Positions 36,588 through 46,206 are shown, counted from the first letter of the stretch. The stretch is DNA of 64,000 bases from Bradyrhizobium sp. AZCC 1721 (GCF_036924715.1 NZ_JAZHSB010000001.1:3649001-3713000); one strand, 5' to 3'. Program-made: numbers and translations. Notes: a model not told the origin generated them from the sequence alone.

Positions 36588-36672
36588 CGTCATTGCGAGG
36601 AGCAAAGCGACGAAGCAATCCATCTATCCGTTATGCCGCGATATGGATTGCTTCGCTTCGCTCGCAATGACG
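36588..36672. repeat. Dispersed palindromic repeat after valS
   Basis: An imperfect palindrome that begins CGTCATTGCGAG and ends CTCGCAATGACG, with inner arms around GAAGCAATCCAT and ATGGATTGCTTC. A related copy lies at 45310-45427. Palindromic repeats of this type are common between Bradyrhizobium genes; here it may also act as the valS terminator. Confidence 0.82.
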
Positions 36673-36743
36673 ACGGAGGGTTCTCCGTCATCGTCGAGCA
36701 CTCCATCGATGCTGGACCGGCGTCAGGACCATCCCGATAAGCC

Positions 36744-39050
36744 TCACACGAACAGAAAATCGCCGGCGTGGAGTTGGCTCATTGTCTTGTCCTGAATCTC
36801 GATCGCATTGTTGGCGTCGACCGTGATCACGACGCTGGTGCCGACCTCGGCCATGTGCGATTGGAGCGCGCTGAAGTCGGCAAACACGGTTTTGCTGAAC
36901 TGAATGATATCCTGCACGCCATCGGTGTTCTGGAAATCGGCGACGGTGTCCTTGCCGAGGCCGGGGGCGAACACGAACGTATCGTTGCCGGTGCCGCCGG
37001 CCAGATAATCGTTTCCGCCAGCGCCGATCAGCCGGTCATTGCCGCTGCCACCGTACAGGAACTCGCTGCCCGTACCGCCCTGCAAGCTGTCGTTGCCGTC
37101 GTCTCCAAACATTTGGGTTGCCGCCGGGCCGCCTTTGAGCTGGTCGTCGCCAGCGTTGCCGTGCATCGTATCCAGTCCGCCGCCGCCGGAGAGATAATCA
37201 TTGCCGTCACCGCCATTCAGGACATTGGCTACCCAGCCGCCATAGAGCTGGTCTCCGCCGCTGCCGCCGTCGAGCAGGGCGCCAGTATCGCCGGTGCTGG
37301 CCTTGATGACGTCGTTGCCGTCGTCGCCATAGAGCTGATCGGTCGCCGTGGTGATGCCGGCGCCGCTGTTGATGGTGTCGTCGTCTGCCCCGCCGCGGAT
37401 CACATCCGCACCGGGACCACCATTGATGGTGTCGTTGCCCGCGCCGCCCTGGATCGTGTCCGTCCCGGCGCCGCCGTTGATCACGTCCTTACCTATTCCT
37501 CCGTCGAGGCTGTCATTGTCCGTCGACGAACCGAAGAACAGGTCCTGATGGCCGGTCATGTCATAGTGGATGGACTTGTTCTGATAGAGGTTCCATGTTC
37601 CCGGCGAACTTGGATTGACGCCTTCCGACACGGCAAGATGCTCGCCGTTGACGGTGATGTCCTTGATATAAAGGTTGCGGTCGCCATTGGCGTTGGCGAT
37701 ATCGTTGATGAAAGCGAGATCGAGGCTGGAGACGGTAGCCGGGTTGGCGAATGTGAATGTAAAAGTCTGGAAACCCGAAGGATCGGTCGCGCCGCGGAAT
37801 TCGACCGTGCTGCCGATCTGCTGCCCGTTGATCAGGAGCTGCATTTTGGCGCCGACGCCGTCGACGACGGAGCTGTAGCCCGTCACCGTGACTGATGTCT
37901 CCGTGAGTTTCGGAATTGTATCGGGGCCGCCGGTAATGGTGTCGTCGCCCCCGTCTGATTTGATCGTGTCGTTACCGACCCCGCCCGACAGCACGTCATT
38001 GCCGCCGCCGATATCTATCAAATCGGCGGAGGGAGAGCCCGTTAGGGTTTGGCCGGGCGGCTGGTGCTGACCTCCGTACCATTCGGTAATCAACCCCTGT
38101 GCAGGCTTGCCTGAGGGTGAATAGCCGATCGGGGAATACTTGTTGTTCGTATCCCAGTTCCAGATCGACGCGCCCCTGAACCAGCTTCCGCCTTCCGATC
38201 CCCACACCTGAAAGAAGGCATTGAAGGCATCGTATTGCTCCTGGACATCCTGCGTCGTGCTCTCGGCCCAGCCGCCCGGACTGATATTGGTTCCGTCGAC
38301 ACTGCGGTAGCCCGTTTCGGTGAAGAACACCTGCTTGCCGTACTGCAAGGCAAGGGAATGGAAGAAATCGACCGGCGACATGTGGTTCATCACCTTCGCC
38401 CAGTAGTCGTCGGTGGACATGGTGTTCCACGCATTGACCATCTCCTCGACGGTCGGGTCCGTTTTCGTCGTCAGCGGCGGATAAGCATTGATTCCGATGA
38501 CATCGACCTTGTCCCAAAAGCTGACGCTGATGGCTTCGTCGGTCGCGGCCGCATAGGTGATCTCGCCCTGGAACACGGCGCGTACGGAATCGATGAGGTC
38601 GACCCAGTAGCTTCGATATTGGGGTCCGGATAGTTTGCCCAGCTCATTGCCGATCACAAACATGCCGACGCCTGCTTGTTCGGCGAGCTCCGCCATGTGA
38701 ACCATTTGGTTCTTGTAGGAAGCAAAGAAAGCGGCGGGATCGCTCGGATTGAGCACGTATGCAAGCGAGCCATCGAGAGCCGAGACCATGGGCTTCAGCG
38801 TGACCGAAAGGCCGAGCGCCTGTGCATTTGCAATGGCCTGCAGAATATTGGCGTCGCTCTCGGTCTTGTTGGGATCAGCGACGACGTCATTCGACGTCCT
38901 GGTTTGCATAAAGAGCCGCGGAGCGAGCTCGATCGAATTTGCATTCGTACCCGCGATCGCCTGCATGGCGGCGAGCGCGGAACCGGCGACGAATGCACCA
39001 TTGTAGTTGGAGAGAAATCCAAATCCTTGAACAGGAAACACGCCGGCCAT
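36744..39050 (-). CDS. RTX-type secreted glycoside hydrolase with carbohydrate-binding domain
   Basis: 768 aa. Residues 1-330 form a TIM-barrel glycosidase resembling family GH113 (beta-mannanase-like). The candidate acid/base is E136 in FVIGNELGKLSG and the nucleophile E245 in VFFTETGYRS; VIGINAYPPL and SIWNWDTNNKYS are further barrel strands. RTX repeats of the GGxGNDxL type begin at about 345-376. A beta-sandwich insert (about 383-475: SVTVTGYSSVVDGVGAKMQL, IKDITVNGEHL) resembles Ca-dependent CBM36/60-type binding domains. More RTX repeats follow (about 505-700), then a C-terminal type I secretion region. There is no N-terminal signal peptide, as expected for type I export. A strong AGGAG site precedes the ATG. 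No ABC exporter is adjacent. Confidence 0.88.
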   Translation of the reverse strand: MAGVFPVQGFGFLSNYNGAFVAGSALAAMQAIAGTNANSIELAPRLFMQTRTSNDVVADPNKTESDANILQAIANAQALGLSVTLKPMVSALDGSLAYVLNPSDPAAFFASYKNQMVHMAELAEQAGVGMFVIGNELGKLSGPQYRSYWVDLIDSVRAVFQGEITYAAATDEAISVSFWDKVDVIGINAYPPLTTKTDPTVEEMVNAWNTMSTDDYWAKVMNHMSPVDFFHSLALQYGKQVFFTETGYRSVDGTNISPGGWAESTTQDVQEQYDAFNAFFQVWGSEGGSWFRGASIWNWDTNNKYSPIGYSPSGKPAQGLITEWYGGQHQPPGQTLTGSPSADLIDIGGGNDVLSGGVGNDTIKSDGGDDTITGGPDTIPKLTETSVTVTGYSSVVDGVGAKMQLLINGQQIGSTVEFRGATDPSGFQTFTFTFANPATVSSLDLAFINDIANANGDRNLYIKDITVNGEHLAVSEGVNPSSPGTWNLYQNKSIHYDMTGHQDLFFGSSTDNDSLDGGIGKDVINGGAGTDTIQGGAGNDTINGGPGADVIRGGADDDTINSGAGITTATDQLYGDDGNDVIKASTGDTGALLDGGSGGDQLYGGWVANVLNGGDGNDYLSGGGGLDTMHGNAGDDQLKGGPAATQMFGDDGNDSLQGGTGSEFLYGGSGNDRLIGAGGNDYLAGGTGNDTFVFAPGLGKDTVADFQNTDGVQDIIQFSKTVFADFSALQSHMAEVGTSVVITVDANNAIEIQDKTMSQLHAGDFLFV

Positions 39051-39595
39051 CTACAGCTCCTTTTCTTTTGAAGTTTTCTGTTGCTGGTTGGAGGCGCGCC
39101 GCCATTTGCGCAAATTCACCACTCTGCGTGTTCCGCGCGTTCGACGCAGCACAATTTGTGAGCACTTCACTGCGCAAAGCGAAACACACTTACGTACTCA
39201 ACGTGGGCGTGTCGTGACGGGAATAAGTCGATGTTGCGATTGTTGATGAAGCGATGCGAGTCGTTACGGCGATGTTACCATTTCAACTCAATTCGAAACG
39301 GCCTGCTCAGGAACTTCGATTCATTCAACTGACAACGCCATCGGCAGTTCCGCTGTCTTGGTGTGTGCCCATCCCACGCTTGCGATGATGTCGCGTTTTG
39401 CTCGAGCATGCATACGGACGTCCGCCGGAGCGGACTCTGGCAGTTGGCAAACCTGTCAAGTTGAGGAAGTCTTGGTCTGGCGCATATAGCTTAGAGACGT
39501 GCAGCTATTCCGTCCCGCGCAGCAAGCGTTGACCAGCGTCACGACGTTGGGCCGGGTTGCGGTGGACGGGCGTCTTGCGTGTCATGGCTATCACA
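39051..39595. other. Leader region of the RTX glycosidase gene
   Basis: About 545 bases between the araC stop and the glycosidase start, with no gene I can support. It is locally AT-richer (39180-39330). It must contain the promoter of the glycosidase gene; I see no sure box. The frames present are short and not protein-like. Confidence 0.55.
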
Positions 39596-40420
39596 CTATC
39601 GATACGAGCGCCGCCACTCGCCTGGAGCTACACCCAGTGCTCTCGAGAAGGTGCGAGTGAAGTGACTTTGGTCTGTGAAGCCACAGCGTTCGGCAATTGT
39701 CTCAAGTGAGAGGGTCGAATTTCGGAGCAAATCTTGCGCGAGTTCGATCCGCCGTGCCAGTAGCCACTTATGTGGCGGCACCCCAGTCGTTATACGGAAG
39801 GCCCGGGCGAAGTGGCTGCGCGACAAACCACACTCGCGCGCGAGGTCGACGACACCAATCTTTCCATCGATGTGCGCCAGCAACATTTCCTTGGTCCGCC
39901 GCTCCTGCCATGGAGCAAGCCCGCCCCGGATCGGGTGAAAGACCATAGGGTTTTCGCCATAGAACGCCGTCAAATGCGCGAGAAGCGCCAGCGCGACATA
40001 GTCGACAAATAGCTGGCTCGCAGCATCGGGCCGCTCGAGAGCCGGGAGCAATCCTTCTCCCAGGTTCTTGATGACGTGGTCCTCGAAAGCCAGCCCTCTG
40101 CGAGCCCGAAGCGACCCGACCGGACGGAGTTCGTGCTCCTCCTGGAATCGATCGAGAGCTTCGCGCGAAGTGTACATCGAAATGCAATCCGCTGCCCCCC
40201 CATACGTCAGAGCCTCGTGCTGCTCATTGCGATCGAGAAGGAGAAATTGTCCGCTGTCGATTGGCATCCGGGGCACCGGCCGGCCATCGATCCAGTATGG
40301 GCAGGGGGGCAGAGGTTGCCGGTGCAAACAGATCATGTAACCGGCCTTGCGCTCGAACCGGAACGGTGTCCCGGCCTCGGATTCGCGCCAGAACATCCGT
40401 GTGGCCGTGACTTCCGCCAT
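39596..40420 (-). CDS. AraC-family regulator, divergent to paoABC
   Basis: 274 aa from the ATG at 40420. The N-terminal half is a cupin-like sensing domain; the C-terminal 100 residues hold two HTH motifs: VVDLARECGLSRSHFARAFR and ETIAERCGFTDQSHFTRTFS, ending GVAPGEWRRSY. It is transcribed away from the aldehyde oxidase operon across a gap of 296 bases, so it is the likely activator of that operon, perhaps sensing an aldehyde. A TTG at 40441 would add seven residues. The same AraC subtype appears again at 60459-61391 (shared GLAPWQ segment). Confidence 0.9.
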   Translation of the reverse strand: MAEVTATRMFWRESEAGTPFRFERKAGYMICLHRQPLPPCPYWIDGRPVPRMPIDSGQFLLLDRNEQHEALTYGGAADCISMYTSREALDRFQEEHELRPVGSLRARRGLAFEDHVIKNLGEGLLPALERPDAASQLFVDYVALALLAHLTAFYGENPMVFHPIRGGLAPWQERRTKEMLLAHIDGKIGVVDLARECGLSRSHFARAFRITTGVPPHKWLLARRIELAQDLLRNSTLSLETIAERCGFTDQSHFTRTFSRALGVAPGEWRRSYR

Positions 40421-40716
40421 TTTGCAAGGCGCGCATGACAAGCGCGGGTGATTGATTGAGCTCGACGGGACTAGCAGGACGCCGCCCGAACGTCCCAGTC
40501 ATCGGAGTGCTCCACAATGATTGAGGGCAATGAAAGTCTCAGCTTCGCTGAAAGGTATGACACTTCCGTACAAAATGCAGCACTCCAGTCACTAGCGCAT
40601 GAACGGCCACGCCGATATCTGCTCCATCTCCTCGGTCGCACCGACTCTCGCTGAACCAATACCGCCCGCGAGTGCACCGCTGACACCGCCAACCGCGGCG
40701 TGACGTAGGAGACTGT

Positions 40717-41352
40717 ATGAATACATATGAGCAGGCGAGCTTAACACCTGACCCGGAAGCCGGCCATGATGACGGCCGGCGCGAATTGTCGCGCCGTTCG
40801 GTCCTGATTATTGCAGGGGGAGCCGCCTCCCTCGCCGCTCCGGGAGTTGCCGCACAATCGACACCGCCCGGAAGGTCTCGAAACGTGTCGACGGCATCGG
40901 TCCAATTAATAGTCAACGGCAAACCGCATCAGCTCGAAGTCGATCCCCGCCGCTCGCTGCTCGATGTGCTGCGCGAGACGCTCGATCTCACCGGCACGAA
41001 GAAAGGGTGCAATCAGGGCGCCTGCGGTGCTTGCACCGTCCTTCTCAACGGCAGGCGTATCGTCTCCTGCCTGACGCTGGCTGCGATGCATGAGGGGGCT
41101 GAGATCAAGACGATCGAGGGCCTTGAAACGAATGGCGAGCTTCATCCGCTCCAGGCTGCGTTCGTCGAGCGCGACGGTTTGCAGTGCGGCTTCTGCACCC
41201 CCGGACAGATCATGTTGGGAATAGGCTGCATCGCAGAAGGCCATGCAGGTTCGCCGGATGAAATCAGGTTTTGGATGAGCGGCAATATCTGCCGTTGCGG
41301 TGCCTATCCGGGCATCGTCGCTGCGGTCGCCGACGCTGCCAAGAGGGCCTGA
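40717..41352 (+). CDS. paoA: Aldehyde oxidase iron-sulfur subunit, Tat-exported (PaoA-like)
   Basis: Small [2Fe-2S] subunit of a periplasmic molybdenum aldehyde oxidase, 211 aa. A twin-arginine signal (SRRSVLIIAGGAASLAAPG, residues 25-43) directs export of the folded complex. The plant-type ferredoxin cluster is bound by GCNQGACGACTVLLNG (C98, C103, C106) with C118, and the second cluster by QCGFCTPGQ and ICRCG. It is followed after two bases by paoB. A long N-terminal leader before the RR is typical of PaoA/YagT. The gene name is by family and operon order. Confidence 0.92.
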   Translation: MNTYEQASLTPDPEAGHDDGRRELSRRSVLIIAGGAASLAAPGVAAQSTPPGRSRNVSTASVQLIVNGKPHQLEVDPRRSLLDVLRETLDLTGTKKGCNQGACGACTVLLNGRRIVSCLTLAAMHEGAEIKTIEGLETNGELHPLQAAFVERDGLQCGFCTPGQIMLGIGCIAEGHAGSPDEIRFWMSGNICRCGAYPGIVAAVADAAKRA

Positions 41353-41354
41353 CC

Positions 41355-42332
41355 ATGCTTCCATTCACGCTCGAGAAGGTGACCTCCGTCCAGGCCGCCA
41401 TCGCCGCCGCATCGTCCGGCCGACGTTTCATCGCCGGCGGCACCACGTTGATCGACCTGATGCGGGAGGAGGTGGAGCAGCCGGAACACCTCGTCGACAT
41501 CAACACGCTCCCGCTCTCCGAAATCCGCATCGAGGGCTCCGATCTCGTGATCGGCGCGCTCGCCCGCATGGCCGATATTGCCGCCCACCCCGACGTACAA
41601 CGCCTGCACCCGCTCGTCGCCGAAAGCCTGATCGAGGGCGCCTCGCCGCAGTTGCGCAACATGGCTTCCATCGGCGGCAACCTGCTCCAGCGCGTGCGCT
41701 GCCCATACTTCCGGATGCACGACGCGTCCTGCAACAAGCGCACCCCGAACTCCGGCTGCGCCGCGATCGATGGCCTCAATGCCGGCCACGCCATTCTCGG
41801 CACGAGCAATCATTGCGCGGCAACGCATCCTTCGGACGTTGCCGTCGCGCTGGTCGCGCTCGATGCCACGATGCAGGTGAGGGGGCCACAGGGCGAGCGC
41901 AGCTTTCCGGTTGAGGAGCTGTTTCGCTTGCCGGGCGATACGCCGCATCTCGAACACACGCTGCTGCCTGGCGAGCTCATCCTCGCGGTGCGGGTCCCCG
42001 GCGGTCCGTTCAGCCGGCGGGCGCGCTATCTCAAGGTGCGCGACCGCGCTTCTTACGAGTTCGCGCTCGTATCCGCCGCCGCCGCACTCGATGTCGGGGA
42101 CGGCTTGATCCGTCAGGCGCGGCTCGCTGTCGGCGGCGTGGGCACTCGGCCGTGGCGCCTGCGCACGGTGGAGAAAGCGCTGATCGGCAAGGCTCCGGAT
42201 CGCAAAATCTTCGAAGCCGCCGCCCGGCTGGCGCTCGAAGGAGCCCGTCCGTTGTCGGGCAATCATTACAAGCTCGAACTGCTGCCCCGGACGATCGTCC
42301 GCGCTCTTGAAATGTCGGGAGAAGCCGCATGA
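41355..42332 (+). CDS. paoB: Aldehyde oxidase FAD subunit (PaoB-like)
   Basis: FAD-binding medium subunit, 325 aa, that passes electrons from the iron-sulfur subunit. FAD loops GRRFIAGGTTLIDLMREEVE (around residues 23-42) and SIGGNLLQRVRCPYFRMHDA with NKRTPNSGCAA (about 110-140) are visible. The Cys-rich insert is the [4Fe-4S] site described for PaoB. The ATG at 41355 follows the paoA stop; the longer frame from 41271 lies in paoA. The stop overlaps paoC (ATGA). It has no signal and should be exported piggyback with PaoA. Confidence 0.92.
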   Translation: MLPFTLEKVTSVQAAIAAASSGRRFIAGGTTLIDLMREEVEQPEHLVDINTLPLSEIRIEGSDLVIGALARMADIAAHPDVQRLHPLVAESLIEGASPQLRNMASIGGNLLQRVRCPYFRMHDASCNKRTPNSGCAAIDGLNAGHAILGTSNHCAATHPSDVAVALVALDATMQVRGPQGERSFPVEELFRLPGDTPHLEHTLLPGELILAVRVPGGPFSRRARYLKVRDRASYEFALVSAAAALDVGDGLIRQARLAVGGVGTRPWRLRTVEKALIGKAPDRKIFEAAARLALEGARPLSGNHYKLELLPRTIVRALEMSGEAA

Positions 42333-44443
42333 CGACGAACGTGATCGGAAAGCCGCTGCCGCGCGTGGATGGTCGCGCCAAGGTCACGGGCGCGGCGCGC
42401 TATGCGGCCGATTTCAACCAGGGCGGCCAGGCCTATGCGGTGATCGTCGGTGCCACGGTGGGGCTCGGCCGCGTGACCGGTATCGAGACCGCGCCGGTTG
42501 AGAAGATGCCGGGCGTCGTTGCCGTCATCACGCATCGCAATGCGCCACGCCTGCCATACGCACCGCACAAGAGCTATATCGATCCGGCGACAGGCGAGCG
42601 GCTGCATGTGCTGCAAGACGACCAGGTGCGCTTCTACGGGCAACCGGTAGCGATCGTCGTCGCCGATACCCTCGACCAGGCGGAGCGCGCGGCTGCGGGG
42701 CTGCGCATCTCCTACACGGCCGAGCGGCCGCTCGTTGATCCTGCCGACCCAAAAGCCCGACCTGTCGTTCCGGAAGCTGGGAAGCAGCCGGATGCGAGGC
42801 TGCCGGCCGACACCGCGCGCGGCAATGCCGACAGCGCGCTCGGGGACGCGCCGGTGAAGGTCGACGAGGTCTATGAAATCGCGCGCGAGAACCATAATCC
42901 AATGGAGCCGCACGCCACCGTCGCGGCCTGGAATGGCAATCGGCTGACGCTGTGGAGCAAGAGCCAGTTCGTCGTCAACGAACAGGCCGAGATCGCAGCC
43001 GTGTTCGGCCTGCCGCCCGAGAATGTACAGGTGATCTGTCCGTTTATCGGCGGTGCCTTCGGCACGTCGCTCAGGACGTGGCCGCATGTCACGCTTGCGG
43101 CCATGGCGGCACGACAGGTGGGACGTCCCGTCAAGCTCGTACTCACGCGCAAGCAGATGTTCTTCATGACGGGCCATCGGCCCCGCACCCTGCAGCGGAT
43201 GGCTCTAGGCGCCACGGCGGATGGCAAGCTCACCAGCATTGTGCACGAAGGCACCGGCGAGACGAGCCGCTATGAAGAGTTCATGGAGGCCCTGACTTCG
43301 GTCACGAGCTTCCTGTACTCCACGCCGAACGTGCGGACCCGCTACCGGCTGCTGCCACTCGATATCGGCACCCCGAACCATATGCGTGGCCCCGGCGAGG
43401 CAAGCGGTGTCTTTGCGCTCGAATGTGCCGTGGATGAACTGTCGTACAAGCTCGGAATCGATCCGATCGATCTGCGGCGTCGCAACGAGCCGGCAATCGA
43501 TGAGGGCGAGAACAAGCCGTTCTCCAGCCGGTCGCTGATGAAATGCCATGATCTCGCCGCCGAACGTTTCGGCTGGTCGCGGCGGTTACCCGAACCGCGT
43601 TCGATGCGCGATGGCCGGCTGCTGGTCGGCATGGGCGTGGCATCGGCGAGCTATCCGGCCTTCCATGCGCCCGCGAATGCGCGAGCGCGGCTGCTCCCGG
43701 ACGGCACCGCCGAAGTTGAGGTCGCAGCAAGCGACATGGGCCCCGGCACCTACACGTCGATGACGCAGGTTGCCGCCGAGACGCTGGGGCTGCCTGTTGA
43801 ACGGGTGCGTCTGAGCCTTGGCCGCTCTGACTATCCGCCGGCTCCATCCCATGGTGGCTCATGGACGATGGCCTCGGTCGGCTCTGCGATCCGCGCCGCC
43901 TGCATGGCCGTGCAGGAGGAAGCCGCAAAGCGCCCTCAGGACGGCCGACCCATCGAGGCTACGGCTTCGGCTCAGCGCGATCCCGATGTTGCGGCCCGAT
44001 TTTCGATGCACTCCTTTGGAGCCGTATTTGCGGAGGTGGCCGTCGATCCCGATGTCGGCACGATCCGGCTGCGCCGCGCCGTGGGCGCCTATGGCATCGG
44101 CCGCGTCGTCAATCCGCGACTTGCGAGGAGCCAATGCATAGGCGGCATGATCGGCGGGATGGGCATGGCGCTGATGGAACGCACAGTCCTCGATCCGCGC
44201 GACGGCCGCCCGGTCAATGCCCATATGGCCGATTACCTGCTGCCCGTGAATCTCGACATTCCCCAACTTGAAGCGCACTTCGTCGAGGAGATCGATCCAC
44301 ACGTCAACGCCCTCGGCGTCAAAGGCCTCGGCGAGATCGCGCTCGTCGGCATGGCCCCCGCCATCGCCAACGCCGTGTTTCACGCCACCGGCAAGCGCGT
44401 GCGGACCTTACCGATCCGGATTGAAGATGTGCTGACGGTGTAG
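42329..44443 (+). CDS. paoC: Aldehyde oxidase molybdenum-binding subunit (PaoC-like)
   Basis: Catalytic subunit, 704 aa, carrying molybdopterin cytosine dinucleotide; it oxidises aldehydes to acids. The xanthine-oxidase family fold is evident from KPLPRVDGRAKVTGAARYAA, PFIGGAFGTSLRTW (Moco loop), GPGEASGVFALE, and the C-terminal catalytic glutamate in GVKGLGEIALVGMAPAIANA. It overlaps paoB by four bases. Together the operon matches E. coli paoABC. The cofactor-insertion chaperone (paoD) is not found next to it, so it must come from elsewhere in the genome. Confidence 0.94.
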   Translation: MTTNVIGKPLPRVDGRAKVTGAARYAADFNQGGQAYAVIVGATVGLGRVTGIETAPVEKMPGVVAVITHRNAPRLPYAPHKSYIDPATGERLHVLQDDQVRFYGQPVAIVVADTLDQAERAAAGLRISYTAERPLVDPADPKARPVVPEAGKQPDARLPADTARGNADSALGDAPVKVDEVYEIARENHNPMEPHATVAAWNGNRLTLWSKSQFVVNEQAEIAAVFGLPPENVQVICPFIGGAFGTSLRTWPHVTLAAMAARQVGRPVKLVLTRKQMFFMTGHRPRTLQRMALGATADGKLTSIVHEGTGETSRYEEFMEALTSVTSFLYSTPNVRTRYRLLPLDIGTPNHMRGPGEASGVFALECAVDELSYKLGIDPIDLRRRNEPAIDEGENKPFSSRSLMKCHDLAAERFGWSRRLPEPRSMRDGRLLVGMGVASASYPAFHAPANARARLLPDGTAEVEVAASDMGPGTYTSMTQVAAETLGLPVERVRLSLGRSDYPPAPSHGGSWTMASVGSAIRAACMAVQEEAAKRPQDGRPIEATASAQRDPDVAARFSMHSFGAVFAEVAVDPDVGTIRLRRAVGAYGIGRVVNPRLARSQCIGGMIGGMGMALMERTVLDPRDGRPVNAHMADYLLPVNLDIPQLEAHFVEEIDPHVNALGVKGLGEIALVGMAPAIANAVFHATGKRVRTLPIRIEDVLTV

Positions 44444-45183
44444 CTCCGTCCTGAGTGGCCGGGTCCGCTGGTGCAACTACGGTGATAGCACACAATCTTG
44501 CATCGAAGGTCCGGCAGATCATCCGATGGGGCAAATCACTTCTGATTTTCAGAAATCAGGTCAAGCCCTGGAATCAAAAATATTCCGCTTCGCGCCAGAC
44601 CCAAATCACCGGTAAAACTCCCGCCATCCCGTCCCGAGAGAGGGGCGTTGGCCATCGTCACGAACGTTGGGACGGGTTGCGGTGGACGCGGCAGCGTCGG
44701 GCGCGTGGATGTGGTCGCAGGGCGGTTTTGCCGTGAGCGGACACAGCGCGCAGGACGTACGGCGCTTAAACGCCTCCGTCCGAATTTTGGCAGGCACGCA
44801 CTTGGCCGGTCGGAATCTCTGGCAGAGGAAGCTGCGTACGGCAAAACCGTGTGGTCCTGGCACCCGTGGCTGGTGTCAAGCTGGCGGAGGTTTGCAGCGC
44901 TCAACCGAGTCATGCGAGCCGTCAATTCGTCAGTGATGGAGGCAAAAGGAATTCGTCTCCAGGGAGAGCGCGGCATAAGACGTAAACCCATCGCGCAGGG
45001 AATGCCGGGATGCTCCGGCTGTACCTGTATGCTCGTGTGCGCATTCTTGAAGTGCACCTTGCACACGAGACCGCGGGTGCAGCAAAGCACCCGGCATTCC
45101 CTGCGCCCTCTCACTCTTTGGGGGGCGAACGATTTGCAAAAGCTCGGGCGCATCGTGTCGCGAGAACGCCGACACGCATTCGC
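44444..45183. other. Non-coding region after paoC, with a probable repeat
   Basis: About 740 bases with no convincing gene. Long frames cross it, but they change into typical repeat translations and are not proteins. The stretch 44998-45125 (with GCACACGAGACCGCGGGTGC and CCCGGCATTCCCTGCGCCC) looks like another dispersed intergenic repeat that I associate with Bradyrhizobium genomes. A decayed insertion cannot be excluded. Confidence 0.5.
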
Positions 45184-45284
45184 TGTCATCGCCCGGCTTG
45201 ACCGGGCGCCCAGTATTCCAGAGACAGCGATGATTGAACCGATAGGCCGCGGCGTACTGGATCCCTGCCTTCGCAGGGATGACG
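45184..45284. repeat. Dispersed intergenic repeat
   Basis: It begins TGTCATCGCCCGGC, with the self-complementary GCCCGGCTTGACCGGGC, and ends CTGCCTTCGCAGGGATGACG, a palindromic close. This is the layout of the widespread short repeats in Bradyrhizobium and Rhodopseudomonas. It produces the false frame ending LDPCLRRDD. Confidence 0.7.
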
Positions 45285-45309
45285 ATGGTGTTTTGTGTTG
45301 CTATCTCCA

Positions 45310-45427
45310 CGTCATTGCGAGCCACCCGGTCGGCGCGAAGCGCCGCCGGATGACAGGCTCCGCGAAGCAATCCATTTTCACCTCATGCTCAGCGCGATGG
45401 ATTGCTTCGCTGGCGCTCGCAATGACG
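45310..45427. repeat. Dispersed palindromic repeat, second copy
   Basis: It begins CGTCATTGCGAG and ends CTCGCAATGACG with inner GAAGCAATCCAT and ATGGATTGCTTCGC, matching the element at 36588-36672 but longer by an insert after the left arm. Confidence 0.82.
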
Positions 45428-45446
45428 GCCGAAGGAGAATCCGTTG

Positions 45447-46052
45447 TCAAAACGGTTTGCTCAAAAACCTCGACCCCTTCAATCCGTAGCGCCATGGCAG
45501 ATCGACCGCTTTGGTGATGCCGATCCGCACGCCTGCGGCAATGTCGAGTCTGCCCATGCGTGCATGCAACGCAAATGGCGGCACGTCGAGTGGCAGTTCG
45601 TTATGCTTGATCGTAATCCCGAGCGCTTCGCAGAGCTTGCCCGGCCCCGAACACAACGCGCGCTCATCCTGCTGGCCGCGGCGGCGGCGCATCGCGGCAA
45701 TGCCGTGGGTCGGCTGCAGCGCGCGTATCAGGACGGCGCTGGCCGAACCTTCCTCTTCGCAGACGAAATTTACGCACCAGTGGATGCCATAGGAGCGGTA
45801 GACATAGGCAAAACCCGGCGGGCCGAACATCACCCGGTTGCGCGGCGTCGGCCCGCGAAACGAATGCGCGGCCGGGTCCAGATGGTGATAGGCCTCGACC
45901 TCGACGATGGTGCCGCCGACGCCGTCGACCAAGAGCGTCGCGCCGATCAGGTCGGGCGCGACCTCATGCACGCTGCGGTCGAAAAACGAGCGTTTCAGCG
46001 GCTTGCCGAGCCGGAGGGCGGCGCCGCTGGCAGGCTTGGAGTTTTGAACCAT
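45447..46052 (-). CDS. DNA-3-methyladenine glycosylase (Mpg/AAG type)
   Basis: Base-excision repair enzyme that removes alkylated purines, 201 aa from the ATG at 46052. Family motifs: IVEVEAYHHLDPAAHSFRGP (catalytic Glu region), TPRNRVMFGPPGFAYVYRSY and GIHWCVNFV, with SGPGKLCEALGIT near residue 135. Length and motif order are normal for bacterial AAG homologues. An upstream ATG at 46094 would add 14 residues without family support. It stands alone, divergent from lipA. Confidence 0.94.
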   Translation of the reverse strand: MVQNSKPASGAALRLGKPLKRSFFDRSVHEVAPDLIGATLLVDGVGGTIVEVEAYHHLDPAAHSFRGPTPRNRVMFGPPGFAYVYRSYGIHWCVNFVCEEEGSASAVLIRALQPTHGIAAMRRRRGQQDERALCSGPGKLCEALGITIKHNELPLDVPPFALHARMGRLDIAAGVRIGITKAVDLPWRYGLKGSRFLSKPF

Positions 46053-46206
46053 TTTCAGGTGAGAATCGTTCGCGGAACAGGTGAAATTCGTCATTATCTT
46101 GCACGATCTGCTAGGTTTCGCGAGCTAGCTTGTGGTTTTCCGCAACAGAGTTGCAGCCGTCGGCGACACGGATTAGCTAGGTATTCTCGTAACATCCGGA
46201 CTTAAC

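Noticed and set aside
44648..45517. A 289-aa frame after paoC
   Set aside because: It crosses several dispersed palindromic repeats and gives the typical repeat translation ending in LDPCLRRDD; no protein features.
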